Positions 33,066 through 42,942 are shown, numbered from the stretch's first letter. The stretch is 64,000 nucleotides of DNA from Thermococcus pacificus (GCF_002214485.1 NZ_CP015102.1:930001-994000); one strand, 5' to 3'. Translations and numbers: made by a program. The notes: generated by a model not told the origin, from the sequence alone.

Positions 33066-34115
33066 TCAAACAGACTTTCTCTCCATTCTCAGAAATAGAA
33101 GCGTACTCACAATGAACATCAGCAGGAAAGCATCGACCCCCGGGTCGATTGAATAAATCATTAGTGACAAAACGGTCACCAGGCTTTCCGGAGTCCTCTC
33201 ACTATCGCGAAGAAACATTCCCAGGAGAAACGCCTCAAAGAGCCCCAGCAGGCCAAAGTCAGCTATCGGCTGGCCAAAGAAGAAGTACGTGTAGTTGGTC
33301 GGCCCGTCAAACAGGGAAGCCACCAGATGCCGTGGGTTGTTGCTCAGCAGGAGAGAGCCGTGGAAAAGGCCCCACGGGAGGGAAAGGCGAACGAGGTTGT
33401 GGAAAACCAGGAAAGTGAAGCCTACCCGAATGAAGACGGCTTCCAACCCACCACTCATTCCGACGACCAGAGCCAGTGGAAAAACGCTGAGAGGAACAAG
33501 CCACTTCCTAAGCTGAGGATAGCCTATGTAGACTGTTAGGAAGTACGCCAGGAAAACGAGGAGTGTCAGGGAGCGGAAGGTGCCGAGGAAGAATAGGAAG
33601 GAATACACGAACAGGAGGAGGGTCTTCCATCGAAGCGAAAGCTTTGAATAAGCTATTCCAATAACTGCTAGTATCGCGGCAAGAACCAAAGGACCAACAA
33701 GTTCATATCTTAAACATCTATCTCGAAGGGGTATCCCAACTATTACATAGAGGGACAGGGGTATGAGCAGTGACACTAAAAGGGACTCTTCTGGAAAGAG
33801 CCTGAAGGGATTTACCCCCTTTTTATAAGCCACTAAAACAATAAATGCCACGGGGGTTATAACCACCGGCCGGCTAAGGGAGAGAAGGAAGAACAGCCCG
33901 GCCAAGAAACCCGGAGGAAGCTCGATTTTCGCCGAGTAACCAAGGGCAAAGACCGCGAAGAAGGCGAGGGCATAGACAGTCCCGAGGACGAGCATCGAGA
34001 GTTCAAAGCCCCGGGAGTATATGGTGTCCCTGAGCCCCTCGTCAAAATAGTTAGCGTAGAGTGAAAGGCCAAGATACGAGAAGAAAGCGAGGCTAAAGAT
34101 TTTTAACCCCCTCAC
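33066..34115 (-). CDS. polytopic membrane protein, possible surface-polymer function
   Basis: About 349 residues with roughly ten to eleven hydrophobic helices and short basic loops. One extracellular-type loop carries FDGPTNYTYFFFGQPIAD. The overall look resembles O-antigen ligase/polymerase-like proteins, but no diagnostic motif is visible. The start is unsettled: GTG 34115 behind GGTGGTAAA, or ATG 34136, which would overlap the divergent gene's leader. It diverges from the GT-C fusion gene at 34172, and joint control of surface glycan genes is a guess. Confidence 0.65.
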   Translation of the reverse strand: MRGLKIFSLAFFSYLGLSLYANYFDEGLRDTIYSRGFELSMLVLGTVYALAFFAVFALGYSAKIELPPGFLAGLFFLLSLSRPVVITPVAFIVLVAYKKGVNPFRLFPEESLLVSLLIPLSLYVIVGIPLRDRCLRYELVGPLVLAAILAVIGIAYSKLSLRWKTLLLFVYSFLFFLGTFRSLTLLVFLAYFLTVYIGYPQLRKWLVPLSVFPLALVVGMSGGLEAVFIRVGFTFLVFHNLVRLSLPWGLFHGSLLLSNNPRHLVASLFDGPTNYTYFFFGQPIADFGLLGLFEAFLLGMFLRDSERTPESLVTVLSLMIYSIDPGVDAFLLMFIVSTLLFLRMERKSV

Positions 34116-34171
34116 TTTACCACCAATCAATGTCAAGACAGGAGCTTAAAAACTTGAGGGGTGTCCTCGTA

Positions 34172-36631
34172 ATGAATAAGGAACGCCTTTACCTACCCAT
34201 GATTCTCATCTTGTCCTTCATCGTCAGGCTCATTCCCCACAGGACACTTCTCCTGGCAACCTACGATGAGTACCTCCACCGCGACATAACCCTGAGGATA
34301 GCGAGCCAGGGGGTCGGCTCAATCTCCCGTGACATTCTATCCCTTTTCGGCCTGAGGGCCTACAGCTATCCCCCTCTCTTCCATATAATCGGAGCCGCTT
34401 TCTACCGGGTGTTCCCCTCGGATTACATATTCTTCGTCCTGCCGGCCCTCTATGGCACGTTGGCAGTTCTGGGGTTCTATCTGGCGTTTAAGGAGCTCAC
34501 CGGGGACAGGAACCGGGCAATTTTAGCTACGACCCTCCTGGCCTTTGCCCCTAACTTTATATACAGGACGAGCCTGTACATTCCAGAGAACCTGGGGCTG
34601 TTCCTTTTCTCACTTAGCATGCTCTTCGGCCTCAGGCTCCTGAAGTCAAGGGAGCCCTCAAACTTCCTCCTCTTTGGGGTAGTCTTTCTGGTTTACATGG
34701 TAACCCATAGGGGGTGGCTCTTCTTCGTTCTTGCAGCTTTCTTCGTAATGGTCTCCTACTGGTGGGGTTTCATAAGAAGGAATCTCCAGTACTTCCTGGC
34801 TCTCGCGGTGATCGGGATAATGGTCTACACTCAGGTGTCGTTCATCCAATCGACCGTCGGTGAGCTCGCCCTGAGGCTCCAGAGGAGTGAGGTGAGCTTC
34901 CTCGGTTACTTCAAGTGGATTGGGGTTATTCAGCTCGTCTTTGGTTCACTGGCGACTCCCTACTATCTGAAAAGCGACAGGATAAGGCGCGGCTTCGCAC
35001 TCTGGGCATGGGCGTTTATGCTGGCAGGGGGGGTATCCTTCAGGTTCCGCGATCCATACGCAGCAATACCCCTCTCGGTTATGGCCTCAGAATACATTCT
35101 AGACACGGTAATTCCCAGGATAGGCTCGCTCCTCAGGAAAACCTTCGAGGGCGTTAAGGGGCTCGGGGCAGAGTGGATAAGAAAGACGTCCCAGAAAAAA
35201 TGGGCAACCTCCATCGTGGTGCTCCTCCTCCTTAGTTCGCCGGTCGTCCAGGGGTTCTATGGTGCGTACAAATACGTTGAGGCCCCCACAGTTAGCGACA
35301 GGGAAGCTTATGAGTGGATATCCCAGAACACCCCCGAGAATGCCACCATACTCGTCTGGTGGGACATGGGATACCTCCTGATTGGGAATACTAAGAGAAA
35401 GGACGTTGTAATCTGGAAAAAGGTCTATCAGGGTTTCTTCGGAGAGGCACCAACTGTAAAGGAAGCCTCAAAAGCCTATTTCGATCATGTGGTCATGTTC
35501 AGCTCATCCCAGAGGGAATGGGTGTATTATCTTATGAAAAAATACAATGTGAGTTACGTCTTTGTTGACAGAAAAAGGTACTCCTACGGTCTCGTTCGGT
35601 ACGGCCTCATGGAGTACGCCGCCTACGACACCCATTTCAAGCTCGAGTTCTGCGACGGAAATTCGGTTATATACCGCTTTATTCCGGAGCCAGCTCTAAA
35701 GATGGAGCAGCCCTTCCCCATCGACTACAGCGGCAACTACTCTCCGCTTGTAGGCTTCCTGGAAAAGTTCTGGACCGGCTACAACTATGCAGACTTCGAC
35801 AGCAAGTACAAGGCGTACTTCAACCTCAACGCGTGGATCTTTGACGTGTACTCCCGTCTCTACCAGAAGACAGGGGAAGAGGAATTCAAGGAGAGGGCAA
35901 ACTGGCTACTCAGGTGGCTTTATTACAAGCAGATGAACAACGGTGCCTTCCCCTGGGGCGTTCCCCCGAACGACTACACCCTCTACACGGCCTATACCCT
36001 CGAACCTCTAATTGGGAGTAGCTTTGAGGGAAGCGAAAGAGCCCTCGACCTTCTCCGGGAGAGGCAGAAGGGGGACTTCTTCATGACGACCCCCAAGGAC
36101 AAGAAGGGCTCCCCATTAGTCAACTCCATGCTACTCCCACTCTACAGGGAATTTGGGATACTGAACCGCACCACCGAAAGGAACGTGCTGGAGAAAGCGC
36201 TTAGCGAGCAGAAGGGGGACGGAAGCTGGAACGATAATGTTGGGACGACGACTGCAATAGCTTCGAGCCTTGCCAGGTACTACCAGCTAACAGGCAATGA
36301 AACCGTTCTGAACGCCGTCAGAAAGGCCGCAGAGTGGCTGGCAAAACAGCAGGGAGAGGACGGGAAATTGGAGGACGAGAAGTACGAGTACGCCTTCTCC
36401 CGCTCAACCTACGTCCAGATGGCCTACATATACCACGTTGCCGGCCTTAAAGATGCTGAGGAGCTCACACTCAAGTTCATTCACGAGACCTTTGACCCTA
36501 ACAAAGAAGCTTCCCCATTAGATTCGGTCATCACGATGTACCGCTATTTCAGCTACGCCTACGGGAGCGACAGGGCCCTGGAGATGGTAAACGACCTCCT
36601 GAAGCTCCACCCCCTGCTTGAGTTCGGGTGA
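34172..36631 (+). CDS. STT3-like GT-C membrane protein fused to an alpha/alpha-toroid domain
   Basis: 819 residues. Residues 1-370 hold about a dozen transmembrane helices with an early acidic loop, ATYDEYLHRD, placed like the first catalytic DxD/D motif of GT-C enzymes. Residues about 380-530 resemble the STT3/AglB soluble domain: EAYEWISQNTPENATILVWWDMGYLL, containing the WWDxG signature of oligosaccharyltransferases. Residues about 545-819 are a helical repeat domain with GAFPWGVPP, DGSWNDNVGTTTAIASSLARYY and KLEDEKYEYAFSRSTYVQM, typical of alpha/alpha-toroid folds (terpene-cyclase or glycosidase-like). Glycan transfer at the cell surface is likely; the exact reaction is unknown. ATG 34172 follows GAGGGGTG. 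Confidence 0.75.
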   Translation: MNKERLYLPMILILSFIVRLIPHRTLLLATYDEYLHRDITLRIASQGVGSISRDILSLFGLRAYSYPPLFHIIGAAFYRVFPSDYIFFVLPALYGTLAVLGFYLAFKELTGDRNRAILATTLLAFAPNFIYRTSLYIPENLGLFLFSLSMLFGLRLLKSREPSNFLLFGVVFLVYMVTHRGWLFFVLAAFFVMVSYWWGFIRRNLQYFLALAVIGIMVYTQVSFIQSTVGELALRLQRSEVSFLGYFKWIGVIQLVFGSLATPYYLKSDRIRRGFALWAWAFMLAGGVSFRFRDPYAAIPLSVMASEYILDTVIPRIGSLLRKTFEGVKGLGAEWIRKTSQKKWATSIVVLLLLSSPVVQGFYGAYKYVEAPTVSDREAYEWISQNTPENATILVWWDMGYLLIGNTKRKDVVIWKKVYQGFFGEAPTVKEASKAYFDHVVMFSSSQREWVYYLMKKYNVSYVFVDRKRYSYGLVRYGLMEYAAYDTHFKLEFCDGNSVIYRFIPEPALKMEQPFPIDYSGNYSPLVGFLEKFWTGYNYADFDSKYKAYFNLNAWIFDVYSRLYQKTGEEEFKERANWLLRWLYYKQMNNGAFPWGVPPNDYTLYTAYTLEPLIGSSFEGSERALDLLRERQKGDFFMTTPKDKKGSPLVNSMLLPLYREFGILNRTTERNVLEKALSEQKGDGSWNDNVGTTTAIASSLARYYQLTGNETVLNAVRKAAEWLAKQQGEDGKLEDEKYEYAFSRSTYVQMAYIYHVAGLKDAEELTLKFIHETFDPNKEASPLDSVITMYRYFSYAYGSDRALEMVNDLLKLHPLLEFG

Positions 36632-36699
36632 ACCTCTACCAACGCCAACACCTGGGACCGGAAGGATTTTCAAAGAGAAGGGTTTATCGTTTACGCTGG

Positions 36700-36724
36700 G
36701 GAGGGTTATGCCCTCCTTGTTTTT
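36700..36724 (+). terminator. hairpin terminator after the GT-C fusion gene
   Basis: Stem GGAGGG / CCCTCC with loop TTATG, followed by TTGTTTTT. It lies 68 bp after the stop codon and 120 bp before ppsA. Confidence 0.5.
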
Positions 36725-36843
36725 AAATGGGCACATTCGACTCCTTTTTCATTTCTGTACGCCAGAGAACAGCCTTGGATAGTTAATTTTAAAAGTGGTC
36801 CCCCGATATATCACCCGCAGTAAACAATTGTGGAGGGATTCGC

Positions 36844-39195
36844 ATGAGCGAATACAAGTTTATAAGATGGTTTGAGGAGCTTGGAAAGAACGACGTTCCC
36901 CTCGTTGGTGGAAAGGGTGCCAACCTCGGAGAAATGACCAACGCGGGAATACCCGTTCCGCCCGGGTTCTGTGTCACCGCTGAGGCCTACAAGTACTTCG
37001 TCGAGAATGTCAAGCTCGAAGACGGTACCGTCCTCCAGGACTGGATTATGAACATCATAGCCCAGACCAACGTTGATGACTCAAAGCAGCTTCAGGAGAA
37101 CACCGCCAAGATCAGGCAGAAGATAATCGAGCTCCCGATGCTCCCCGAGATAGCCAAGGAGATAGAGGACGCTTACAAGAAGCTCAGCCAGAGGTTCAAC
37201 AAGGACGCCGTTTACGTCGCGGTTCGCTCCTCAGCTACCGCCGAGGACCTTCCGGAGGCTTCCTTTGCCGGCCAGCAGGAGACCTACCTCGACGTCTACG
37301 GCGTTGACGACGTCATAGACAAGGTCAAGAAGTGCTGGGCCAGCCTCTGGACTGCCAGGGCTACCTTCTACAGGGCCAAGCAGGGCTTCGACCACAGCAA
37401 GGTCTACCTCTCAGCCGTCGTCCAGAAGATGGTCAACAGCGAGACCAGCGGTGTTATGTTCACCGCCAACCCGGTCACCAACGACAGGAGCGAGATCATG
37501 ATCAACGCCGCCTGGGGTCTCGGTGAGGCCGTCGTCAGCGGCAGCGTTTCCCCGGACGAGTACATTGTCGAGAAGGGCACCTGGAAGATAAAGGAGAAGT
37601 ACATCGCCAAGAAGGAAGTTATGGTCGTCCGCAACCCGGAGACCGGCAAGGGTACCGTCTACGTTAAGGTCGCCGACTACCTCGGGCCGGAATACGTCGA
37701 GAAGCAGGTTCTCACCGACGAGCAGATCATAGAGGTTGCCAAGATGGGTGCCAAGATCGAGGAGCACTACGGCTGGCCGCAGGACATCGAGTGGGCCTAC
37801 GACAAGGACGACGGTAAGCTCTACATCGTCCAGAGCAGGCCGATAACAACGCTCAAGGATGAGGTTAAGACGGAGGAGGCTGAGATGACCGAGGAGATGA
37901 AGGTTCTTCTCAAGGGTCTTGGAGCTTCACCCGGCGTTGGTGCCGGTAAGGTCGTCGTCATATTCGACGCCAGCGAGATTGACAAGGTCAAGGAAGGAGA
38001 TGTCCTCGTCACCACCATGACCAACCCGGACATGGTTCCGGCCATGAAGAGGGCAAGCGCCATCGTCACCGACGAGGGCGGAAGGACCTGCCACGCCGCC
38101 ATCGTTAGCAGGGAGCTTGGCATCCCGGCCGTCGTCGGTACCAAGGAGGCCACCAAGGTCCTCAAGGACGGCATGCTCGTCACCGTTGACGGTACCAGGG
38201 GTGTCGTCTACGAGGGCATAGTCAAGAGCCTCGTTAAGAAGGAGGAGGAAGAGAAAGCAACCGGTGGCCAGGTCGTCGTTGCCGGTGCCCCGCTCGTCAC
38301 CGCCACCGAGGTCAAGGTCAACGTCTCAATGCCCGAGGTTGCCGAGAGGGCAGCTGCCACCGGCGCCGATGGTGTTGGTCTCCTCAGGGCCGAGCACATG
38401 ATCCTCGGCATCGGTGCCCACCCGGTCAAGTTCATCAGGGAGGGCAAGGAGGAGGAGCTTGTTGAGAAGCTCGTCGAGGGCATCAGGAAGGTCGTCGAGG
38501 CCTTCTACCCGAGGCGTGTCTGGTACAGGACCCTCGATGCCCCGACCAACGAGTTCCGCGAGCTTCCGGGCGGAGAGGACGAGCCGGAAGAGAGGAACCC
38601 GATGCTCGGCTGGCGCGGAATAAGGCGCGGTCTCGACCAGCCGGAGCTCCTCAGGGCCGAGTTCAAGGCCATCAAGAGGCTCGTCGACGAGGGCTACGAC
38701 AACATAGGCGTCATGCTCCCGCTCGTCAGCCACCCCGAGCAGATAAGGAAGGCCAAGGAGATAGCCCTCTCAGTTGGCCTCGTCCCGCACAAGGACGTCG
38801 AGTGGGGTGTCATGATCGAGACCCCGGCCAGTGCCCTCATCATCGAGGACCTCATCAAGGAGGGCCTTGACTTCGTCAGCTTCGGCACCAACGACCTCAC
38901 CCAGTACACCCTCGCCATCGACAGGGATAACGAGCGCGTCTTCAAGCTCTACGACGAGAAGCACCCGGCAGTGCTCAAGCTCATCGAGAACGTCATCAAG
39001 ACCTGCAAGAAGTACGGCGTCGAGACCAGCATCTGCGGCCAGGCCGGAAGCGACCCGAAGATGGTCAAGCTCCTCGTCAGGCTCGGCATCGACAGCGTCA
39101 GCGCCAACCCGGACGCGGTCGAGCTCGTCAGGAAGACCGTCGCCAGGGAGGAGGCCAGGATCAGGCTCGAGGCCGCCAGGAAGGCCCTCGAGTGA
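36844..39195 (+). CDS. ppsA: phosphoenolpyruvate synthase
   Basis: 783-residue enzyme interconverting pyruvate + ATP and PEP + AMP + Pi, central to archaeal sugar metabolism. The N-terminal ATP-grasp part has VGGKGANLGEMTNAGIPVPPGF and VRSSATAEDLPEASFAGQQET. The phospho-His is in GGRTCHAAIVSRELGIPAVVGT, and the C-terminal TIM-barrel motif is in SICGQAGSDP. Codon choice is strongly biased to GTC, GCC, CTC and AAG, marking a very highly expressed gene. Promoter: TATA-like TTTTAAAAG (36787-36795), then TATATCACC just downstream, which resembles half of the glycolytic-motif site TATCACn5GTGATA but is not a full match. RBS GGAGGGA. Confidence 0.97.
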   Translation: MSEYKFIRWFEELGKNDVPLVGGKGANLGEMTNAGIPVPPGFCVTAEAYKYFVENVKLEDGTVLQDWIMNIIAQTNVDDSKQLQENTAKIRQKIIELPMLPEIAKEIEDAYKKLSQRFNKDAVYVAVRSSATAEDLPEASFAGQQETYLDVYGVDDVIDKVKKCWASLWTARATFYRAKQGFDHSKVYLSAVVQKMVNSETSGVMFTANPVTNDRSEIMINAAWGLGEAVVSGSVSPDEYIVEKGTWKIKEKYIAKKEVMVVRNPETGKGTVYVKVADYLGPEYVEKQVLTDEQIIEVAKMGAKIEEHYGWPQDIEWAYDKDDGKLYIVQSRPITTLKDEVKTEEAEMTEEMKVLLKGLGASPGVGAGKVVVIFDASEIDKVKEGDVLVTTMTNPDMVPAMKRASAIVTDEGGRTCHAAIVSRELGIPAVVGTKEATKVLKDGMLVTVDGTRGVVYEGIVKSLVKKEEEEKATGGQVVVAGAPLVTATEVKVNVSMPEVAERAAATGADGVGLLRAEHMILGIGAHPVKFIREGKEEELVEKLVEGIRKVVEAFYPRRVWYRTLDAPTNEFRELPGGEDEPEERNPMLGWRGIRRGLDQPELLRAEFKAIKRLVDEGYDNIGVMLPLVSHPEQIRKAKEIALSVGLVPHKDVEWGVMIETPASALIIEDLIKEGLDFVSFGTNDLTQYTLAIDRDNERVFKLYDEKHPAVLKLIENVIKTCKKYGVETSICGQAGSDPKMVKLLVRLGIDSVSANPDAVELVRKTVAREEARIRLEAARKALE

Positions 39196-39216
39196 AGCCT
39201 TCCGGCTTCCTCTTTT
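39194..39216 (+). terminator. hairpin terminator at ppsA 3' end
   Basis: GAAGCC-TTCC-GGCTTC stem-loop starting at the ppsA stop codon, followed by CTCTTTTC. It is the clearest intrinsic-type terminator in the window. Confidence 0.6.
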
Positions 39217-39329
39217 CTACTTCGTTTTGAGTCTGTATCGTTGTTCTGGTTATAATGGGACTGCATCTTGGTAGCTGGCTCTTTTATCCACAACAAACTT
39301 TTTATACCAACGTTTCGATAGCCGTCTCA

Positions 39330-40739
39330 ATGAGGAGCGAGAAAGTTGAAGCCATGCGCGAGCAGATCCTCAACGGCCCGATAGTCAAAACGCTCATCCT
39401 GTTAGCATACCCTCTGATAATCAACCAGCTCGTTCAGGTCCTCTACAACCTCACCGACACGTTCTGGCTCGGTAAACTTGGCAGGACTGAACTTTCCGCC
39501 CCGGGAACTGCCTGGCCCCTCGTGTGGTTCTTTATGAGTATAGGCATGGGCTTTGCAACTGCTGGCTTCGCCTTCGTGAGCCAGTACGTCGGTGCCAGGG
39601 AATACGATAAGGCGAATCGCGCTGCTGGAGCGCTCTATTCCCTCATGCTCATCTTCGCCACAGCAGTTGGCATAACCGGAGTGCTTCTCGCCCCCCAACT
39701 GCTCCACCTGATGAACGTCAGCGATACCATCTACCCCTACGCGCTCAGCTACACTAGGGTCATATTCGGGGGGATACCCTTCTCCTTCACCCTCTTCGCC
39801 TTCAACTTCCTGCTGAGGGCGGTTGGAGATACGAAGACACCGGTCAAGATAAACATCGCCACGGTAATCCTTAACATAATCCTCGACCCCTTATTCATCT
39901 TCGGCTGGGGGCCGTTTCCAGAGCTCGGCGTTGTCGGAGCGGCGATAGCGACGATGCTCTCCAACACGGCCGGTTCCATAGTAGGCGGCTACCTTCTGTT
40001 CACGGGTAAGGTGGGAATTCACATCACCCCTGAGACCCTGAAGCCGGATTTCAACTTCTACTCCCGCATCTTCCGCGTCGGCCTTCCGGCGAGCATCGGT
40101 AGCTCAACAACGGCTTTGGGCTTCGTTATTCTGACGAGGGTTATCTTTACAATCGGAAAGCTCTACGGCCAGGCTCACGGCATCCCCAACTTCGAGGACG
40201 TTGCTTTTGCCACATACAGCATAACCAACCGCCTAACGAACTTCATGTTCGCCTTCTCAGATGGAATCAGCATGGCCATGGGAACTATGGTTGGTCAAGC
40301 CATAGGGGCGAAGCTCTATGACAGGGCAAAAACCATAGCCGAGAAGACGATGGTCATAAACTTCACGATACTCGGCGTTGGAACGCTCCTCTTCATATTC
40401 TTCCGCGTGCCCATCTTCAGGTTCTTCATAAATGACCCGGCCGTCATAGCCGAGAGCGCCAAGGTTGTGAAGTACTTCTCGGCATCTCTGCCCTTCTTCG
40501 GGATCTTTGCAGCGGTAAACAACGTCTTTCAGAGCGCAGGACAGACAAAGAAGAGCATGGTGCTCGGCATGGTGAGGCTCTGGGGGATAAGGCTCCCGCT
40601 CAGCTACGGTCTCGGGGTTCTGATGAGAGACACCGCCGGGATGTGGCTTGGGATGGGCCTGAGCAACGTCATTGGGGCGGTGGTTGCCCTGGCTTGGTTC
40701 CTGAGGGGAAGCTGGATGAAGGCAATAATCGAGGAGTAG
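39330..40739 (+). CDS. MATE-family multidrug/cation efflux transporter (copy 1)
   Basis: 469-residue, 12-helix MATE transporter exchanging Na+ or H+ for organic cations. It has two homologous halves, with GDTKTPVKINIATVILNIILDP in the first and SAGQTKKSMVLGMVRLWGIRLPLSY in the second. The start at ATG 39330 is chosen by alignment with copy 2, which also has 8 residues before MREQILNGP. It is only about 25 bp after a TATA-like TTTTTATACC (39298-39307), so the mRNA may be nearly leaderless. ATG 39354 is the alternative. Copy 2 follows 43 bp downstream. Confidence 0.87.
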   Translation: MRSEKVEAMREQILNGPIVKTLILLAYPLIINQLVQVLYNLTDTFWLGKLGRTELSAPGTAWPLVWFFMSIGMGFATAGFAFVSQYVGAREYDKANRAAGALYSLMLIFATAVGITGVLLAPQLLHLMNVSDTIYPYALSYTRVIFGGIPFSFTLFAFNFLLRAVGDTKTPVKINIATVILNIILDPLFIFGWGPFPELGVVGAAIATMLSNTAGSIVGGYLLFTGKVGIHITPETLKPDFNFYSRIFRVGLPASIGSSTTALGFVILTRVIFTIGKLYGQAHGIPNFEDVAFATYSITNRLTNFMFAFSDGISMAMGTMVGQAIGAKLYDRAKTIAEKTMVINFTILGVGTLLFIFFRVPIFRFFINDPAVIAESAKVVKYFSASLPFFGIFAAVNNVFQSAGQTKKSMVLGMVRLWGIRLPLSYGLGVLMRDTAGMWLGMGLSNVIGAVVALAWFLRGSWMKAIIEE

Positions 40740-40782
40740 CTTTTTATTGGCGCATTTCGACTACTGTCTAACTGTGGTGCTG

Positions 40783-42204
40783 ATGGAGCGCGGAAAACTG
40801 CTCAGAATGCGCGAGGAAATACTCAACGGCCCCATTGAAAAGACACTCCTCAAGTTAGCATATCCTCTAATCGTCAACAACCTCGTTCAGGTTCTCTACA
40901 ACATAACGGACACATTCTGGCTTGGAAAGCTCGGGAGGGAGGCGTTGGCCGCTCCTGGGACCAGCTGGCCGATAATAGGAACCCTAATGGCCCTCGGCAT
41001 GGGCTTTGCAACGGCCGGCTTTGCCCTCGTCGGCCAGTACATAGGCGCGGGGAACTACGAAAGGGCCAACCGCTCCGCTGGAGCGCTCTACTCGCTCATG
41101 CTCCTCTTCTCCACGGCAACCGCCATAATAAGCCTGGCCATCCTCCCCTACGCGCTCCGCTTCATGAAGGTCACACCCAACGTCTACCCATACGCAAAGG
41201 CCTACGCGCAGGTGGTCTTCGCCGGCGTACCACTGTCATTCTCCTTCATGGCGTTCTCTGCCCTCATGAGGGCTTCTGGAGATACAAAGACGCCCGTAAA
41301 GATAAGCATGCTTACCGTTGGGATGAACATAGTCCTCGACCCGATTTTCATATTCGTCCTTGGGCTCGGCGTTGAGGGAGCGGCGATTGCCACGGTTCTC
41401 TCAAACGGCACTGGAGCCATAATCGGCGCGAAGATTCTGACAAGCGGGAAGGCCGGCCTGCACCTCACGCGCGAGACCATGAAGCCTGATTTCGGGTTTT
41501 ACAGGAAGATATTCCACGTTGGCCTTCCGTCGGCCGTTGGCCAGTCAGCGGACAGCTTCGGCTTCGTCGTCCTCACAAGGATCATCTACGGCTACGGCGA
41601 CGTGGTTTACGCTGCCTACACCATAACCACCCGCCTCGTCAACTTCATAACGAGCATAGCGAGGGGCGTTAGCATGGCCATGGGGACGATGATAGCCCAG
41701 AACGTTGGGGCCGAAAACTACGGGAGGGCCAAGAAAATAGCTGAGAGGGCAATGGTGATTAACTTCCTCATAGCGAGCTTTGCGATAGTTGTTATCGGCC
41801 TCTTCCGGGTTCCCGTTTTCAGGGTCTTCCTCGACGACCCAGCGGTTATAGCCCAGAGTGAGTACGTGCTCAAGTACTTCCTCATCTCCGTGCCCTTCTT
41901 CAACGGGATATTCGTCGTAGTCACGAGGACCTTTAGCTCAGCAGGCCACACAAAGAAGAGCATGTTCCTCAGCATGCTGCGCCTCTGGGGCCTCAGGATT
42001 CCGCTTAGCTACGCCTTCGGCTACGTCGGTGCTATAACGGTGCTCGGCCTCACGATACCACTGGCGAAGCTTTTCGGCTTCACGAGCAAAGGCGTATTCT
42101 TCGGGATGGGCATGAGCAACTTTCTGGCGGCGCTGGTGGCTCTAGCATGGTTCATGCGTGGAACCTGGATGAGGCGCATTATCGAAGATGAATCAAAAAA
42201 GTGA
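40783..42204 (+). CDS. MATE-family multidrug/cation efflux transporter (copy 2)
   Basis: 473-residue MATE paralogue of the preceding gene, very similar throughout (LNGPIEKTLLKLAYPLIVNNLVQVLYNITDTFWLGKLGREALAAPG). The differences concentrate in the C-terminal loop, where it carries an extra VLGLTIPLAKLFGFTSKG stretch. The start is ATG 40783 behind GGTGC; the frame from 40747 lacks an RBS. Tandem duplication with divergence suggests different substrates or a heteromeric use; nothing in the sequence decides this. Confidence 0.87.
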   Translation: MERGKLLRMREEILNGPIEKTLLKLAYPLIVNNLVQVLYNITDTFWLGKLGREALAAPGTSWPIIGTLMALGMGFATAGFALVGQYIGAGNYERANRSAGALYSLMLLFSTATAIISLAILPYALRFMKVTPNVYPYAKAYAQVVFAGVPLSFSFMAFSALMRASGDTKTPVKISMLTVGMNIVLDPIFIFVLGLGVEGAAIATVLSNGTGAIIGAKILTSGKAGLHLTRETMKPDFGFYRKIFHVGLPSAVGQSADSFGFVVLTRIIYGYGDVVYAAYTITTRLVNFITSIARGVSMAMGTMIAQNVGAENYGRAKKIAERAMVINFLIASFAIVVIGLFRVPVFRVFLDDPAVIAQSEYVLKYFLISVPFFNGIFVVVTRTFSSAGHTKKSMFLSMLRLWGLRIPLSYAFGYVGAITVLGLTIPLAKLFGFTSKGVFFGMGMSNFLAALVALAWFMRGTWMRRIIEDESKK

Positions 42205-42273
42205 TACATTGATGGCGAAATTGGCAGGCGGAAGTCTAATAAACCCTCCGCCGAAGTTCTGCCGGTGAGACTC

Positions 42274-42942
42274 ATGAAGAGAGACGAACGCTGGGAAGGT
42301 GTCTACTCCTTCGAGGACAGCCCGTTCATCATGGAGATTCTGACTGAGCTTCGCGACGAGAGAACGGGGCCAATAGCCTTCAGGAAAGGCCTTGTAAAGC
42401 TGGGAAGGTACATGGCCTACGAGCTGACGAAAACGATGGAGGTTGAGAAGGTTCCTGTGAAGACACCCCTCGAGGAGACGGAGGGGGTTCTCGTAAAGGA
42501 CAGGCGAAACGTTGTCATAATAACCGTTCTCCGCGCTGCGATACCGTTAATGGAGGGCCTTATCAAGGTTCTCGACCACGCGCGCGTCGGCATCGTCTCC
42601 GCCTCGCGCGGAAAGGCACCGAAGTTCGAGATAGAGATGAATTACGTTAAGATTCCAGAGATAAAGCCGGAAGACACTGTTATAGTCGCCGACCCGATGA
42701 TAGCAACGGGCTCGACTCTCATTAAGGTTCTCGAAGAGGTCAAGCGCTACGGGAGGGCCAAGCGCTACGTTGTAGTGGGCGTTTTAGCGGCCCCAGAGGG
42801 AATAAGCAGGATAAAGGAGGCCCACCCGGACGTCCAGATTTTCGTGGCGGCTATAGACAGGGAGCTGAACGAAAAGGGCTACATACTTCCGGGCCTCGGT
42901 GACGCCGGCGATAGGGCCTTTGGGGCACCGGTGAAGCTCTGA
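42274..42942 (+). CDS. upp: uracil phosphoribosyltransferase
   Basis: 222-residue pyrimidine-salvage enzyme: uracil + PRPP to UMP + PPi. The PRPP-binding loop is [36 protein letters not shown] and the C-terminal uracil-binding [15 protein letters not shown] are characteristic. GGTGAG precedes ATG 42274. It lies 69 bp after the second MATE gene and upstream of tRNA-Leu. Confidence 0.94.
   Translation: MKRDERWEGVYSFEDSPFIMEILTELRDERTGPIAFRKGLVKLGRYMAYELTKTMEVEKVPVKTPLEETEGVLVKDRRNVVIITVLRAAIPLMEGLIKVLDHARVGIVSASRGKAPKFEIEMNYVKIPEIKPEDTVIVADPMIATGSTLIKVLEEVKRYGRAKRYVVVGVLAAPEGISRIKEAHPDVQIFVAAIDRELNEKGYILPGLGDAGDRAFGAPVKL

Noticed and set aside
36805-36827. TATCAC half of a Thermococcales glycolytic motif at the ppsA promoter
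   Set aside because: The second arm (GTGATA) is not present and the position is downstream of the TATA box, unlike activator sites of gluconeogenic genes; noted only in the ppsA entry.
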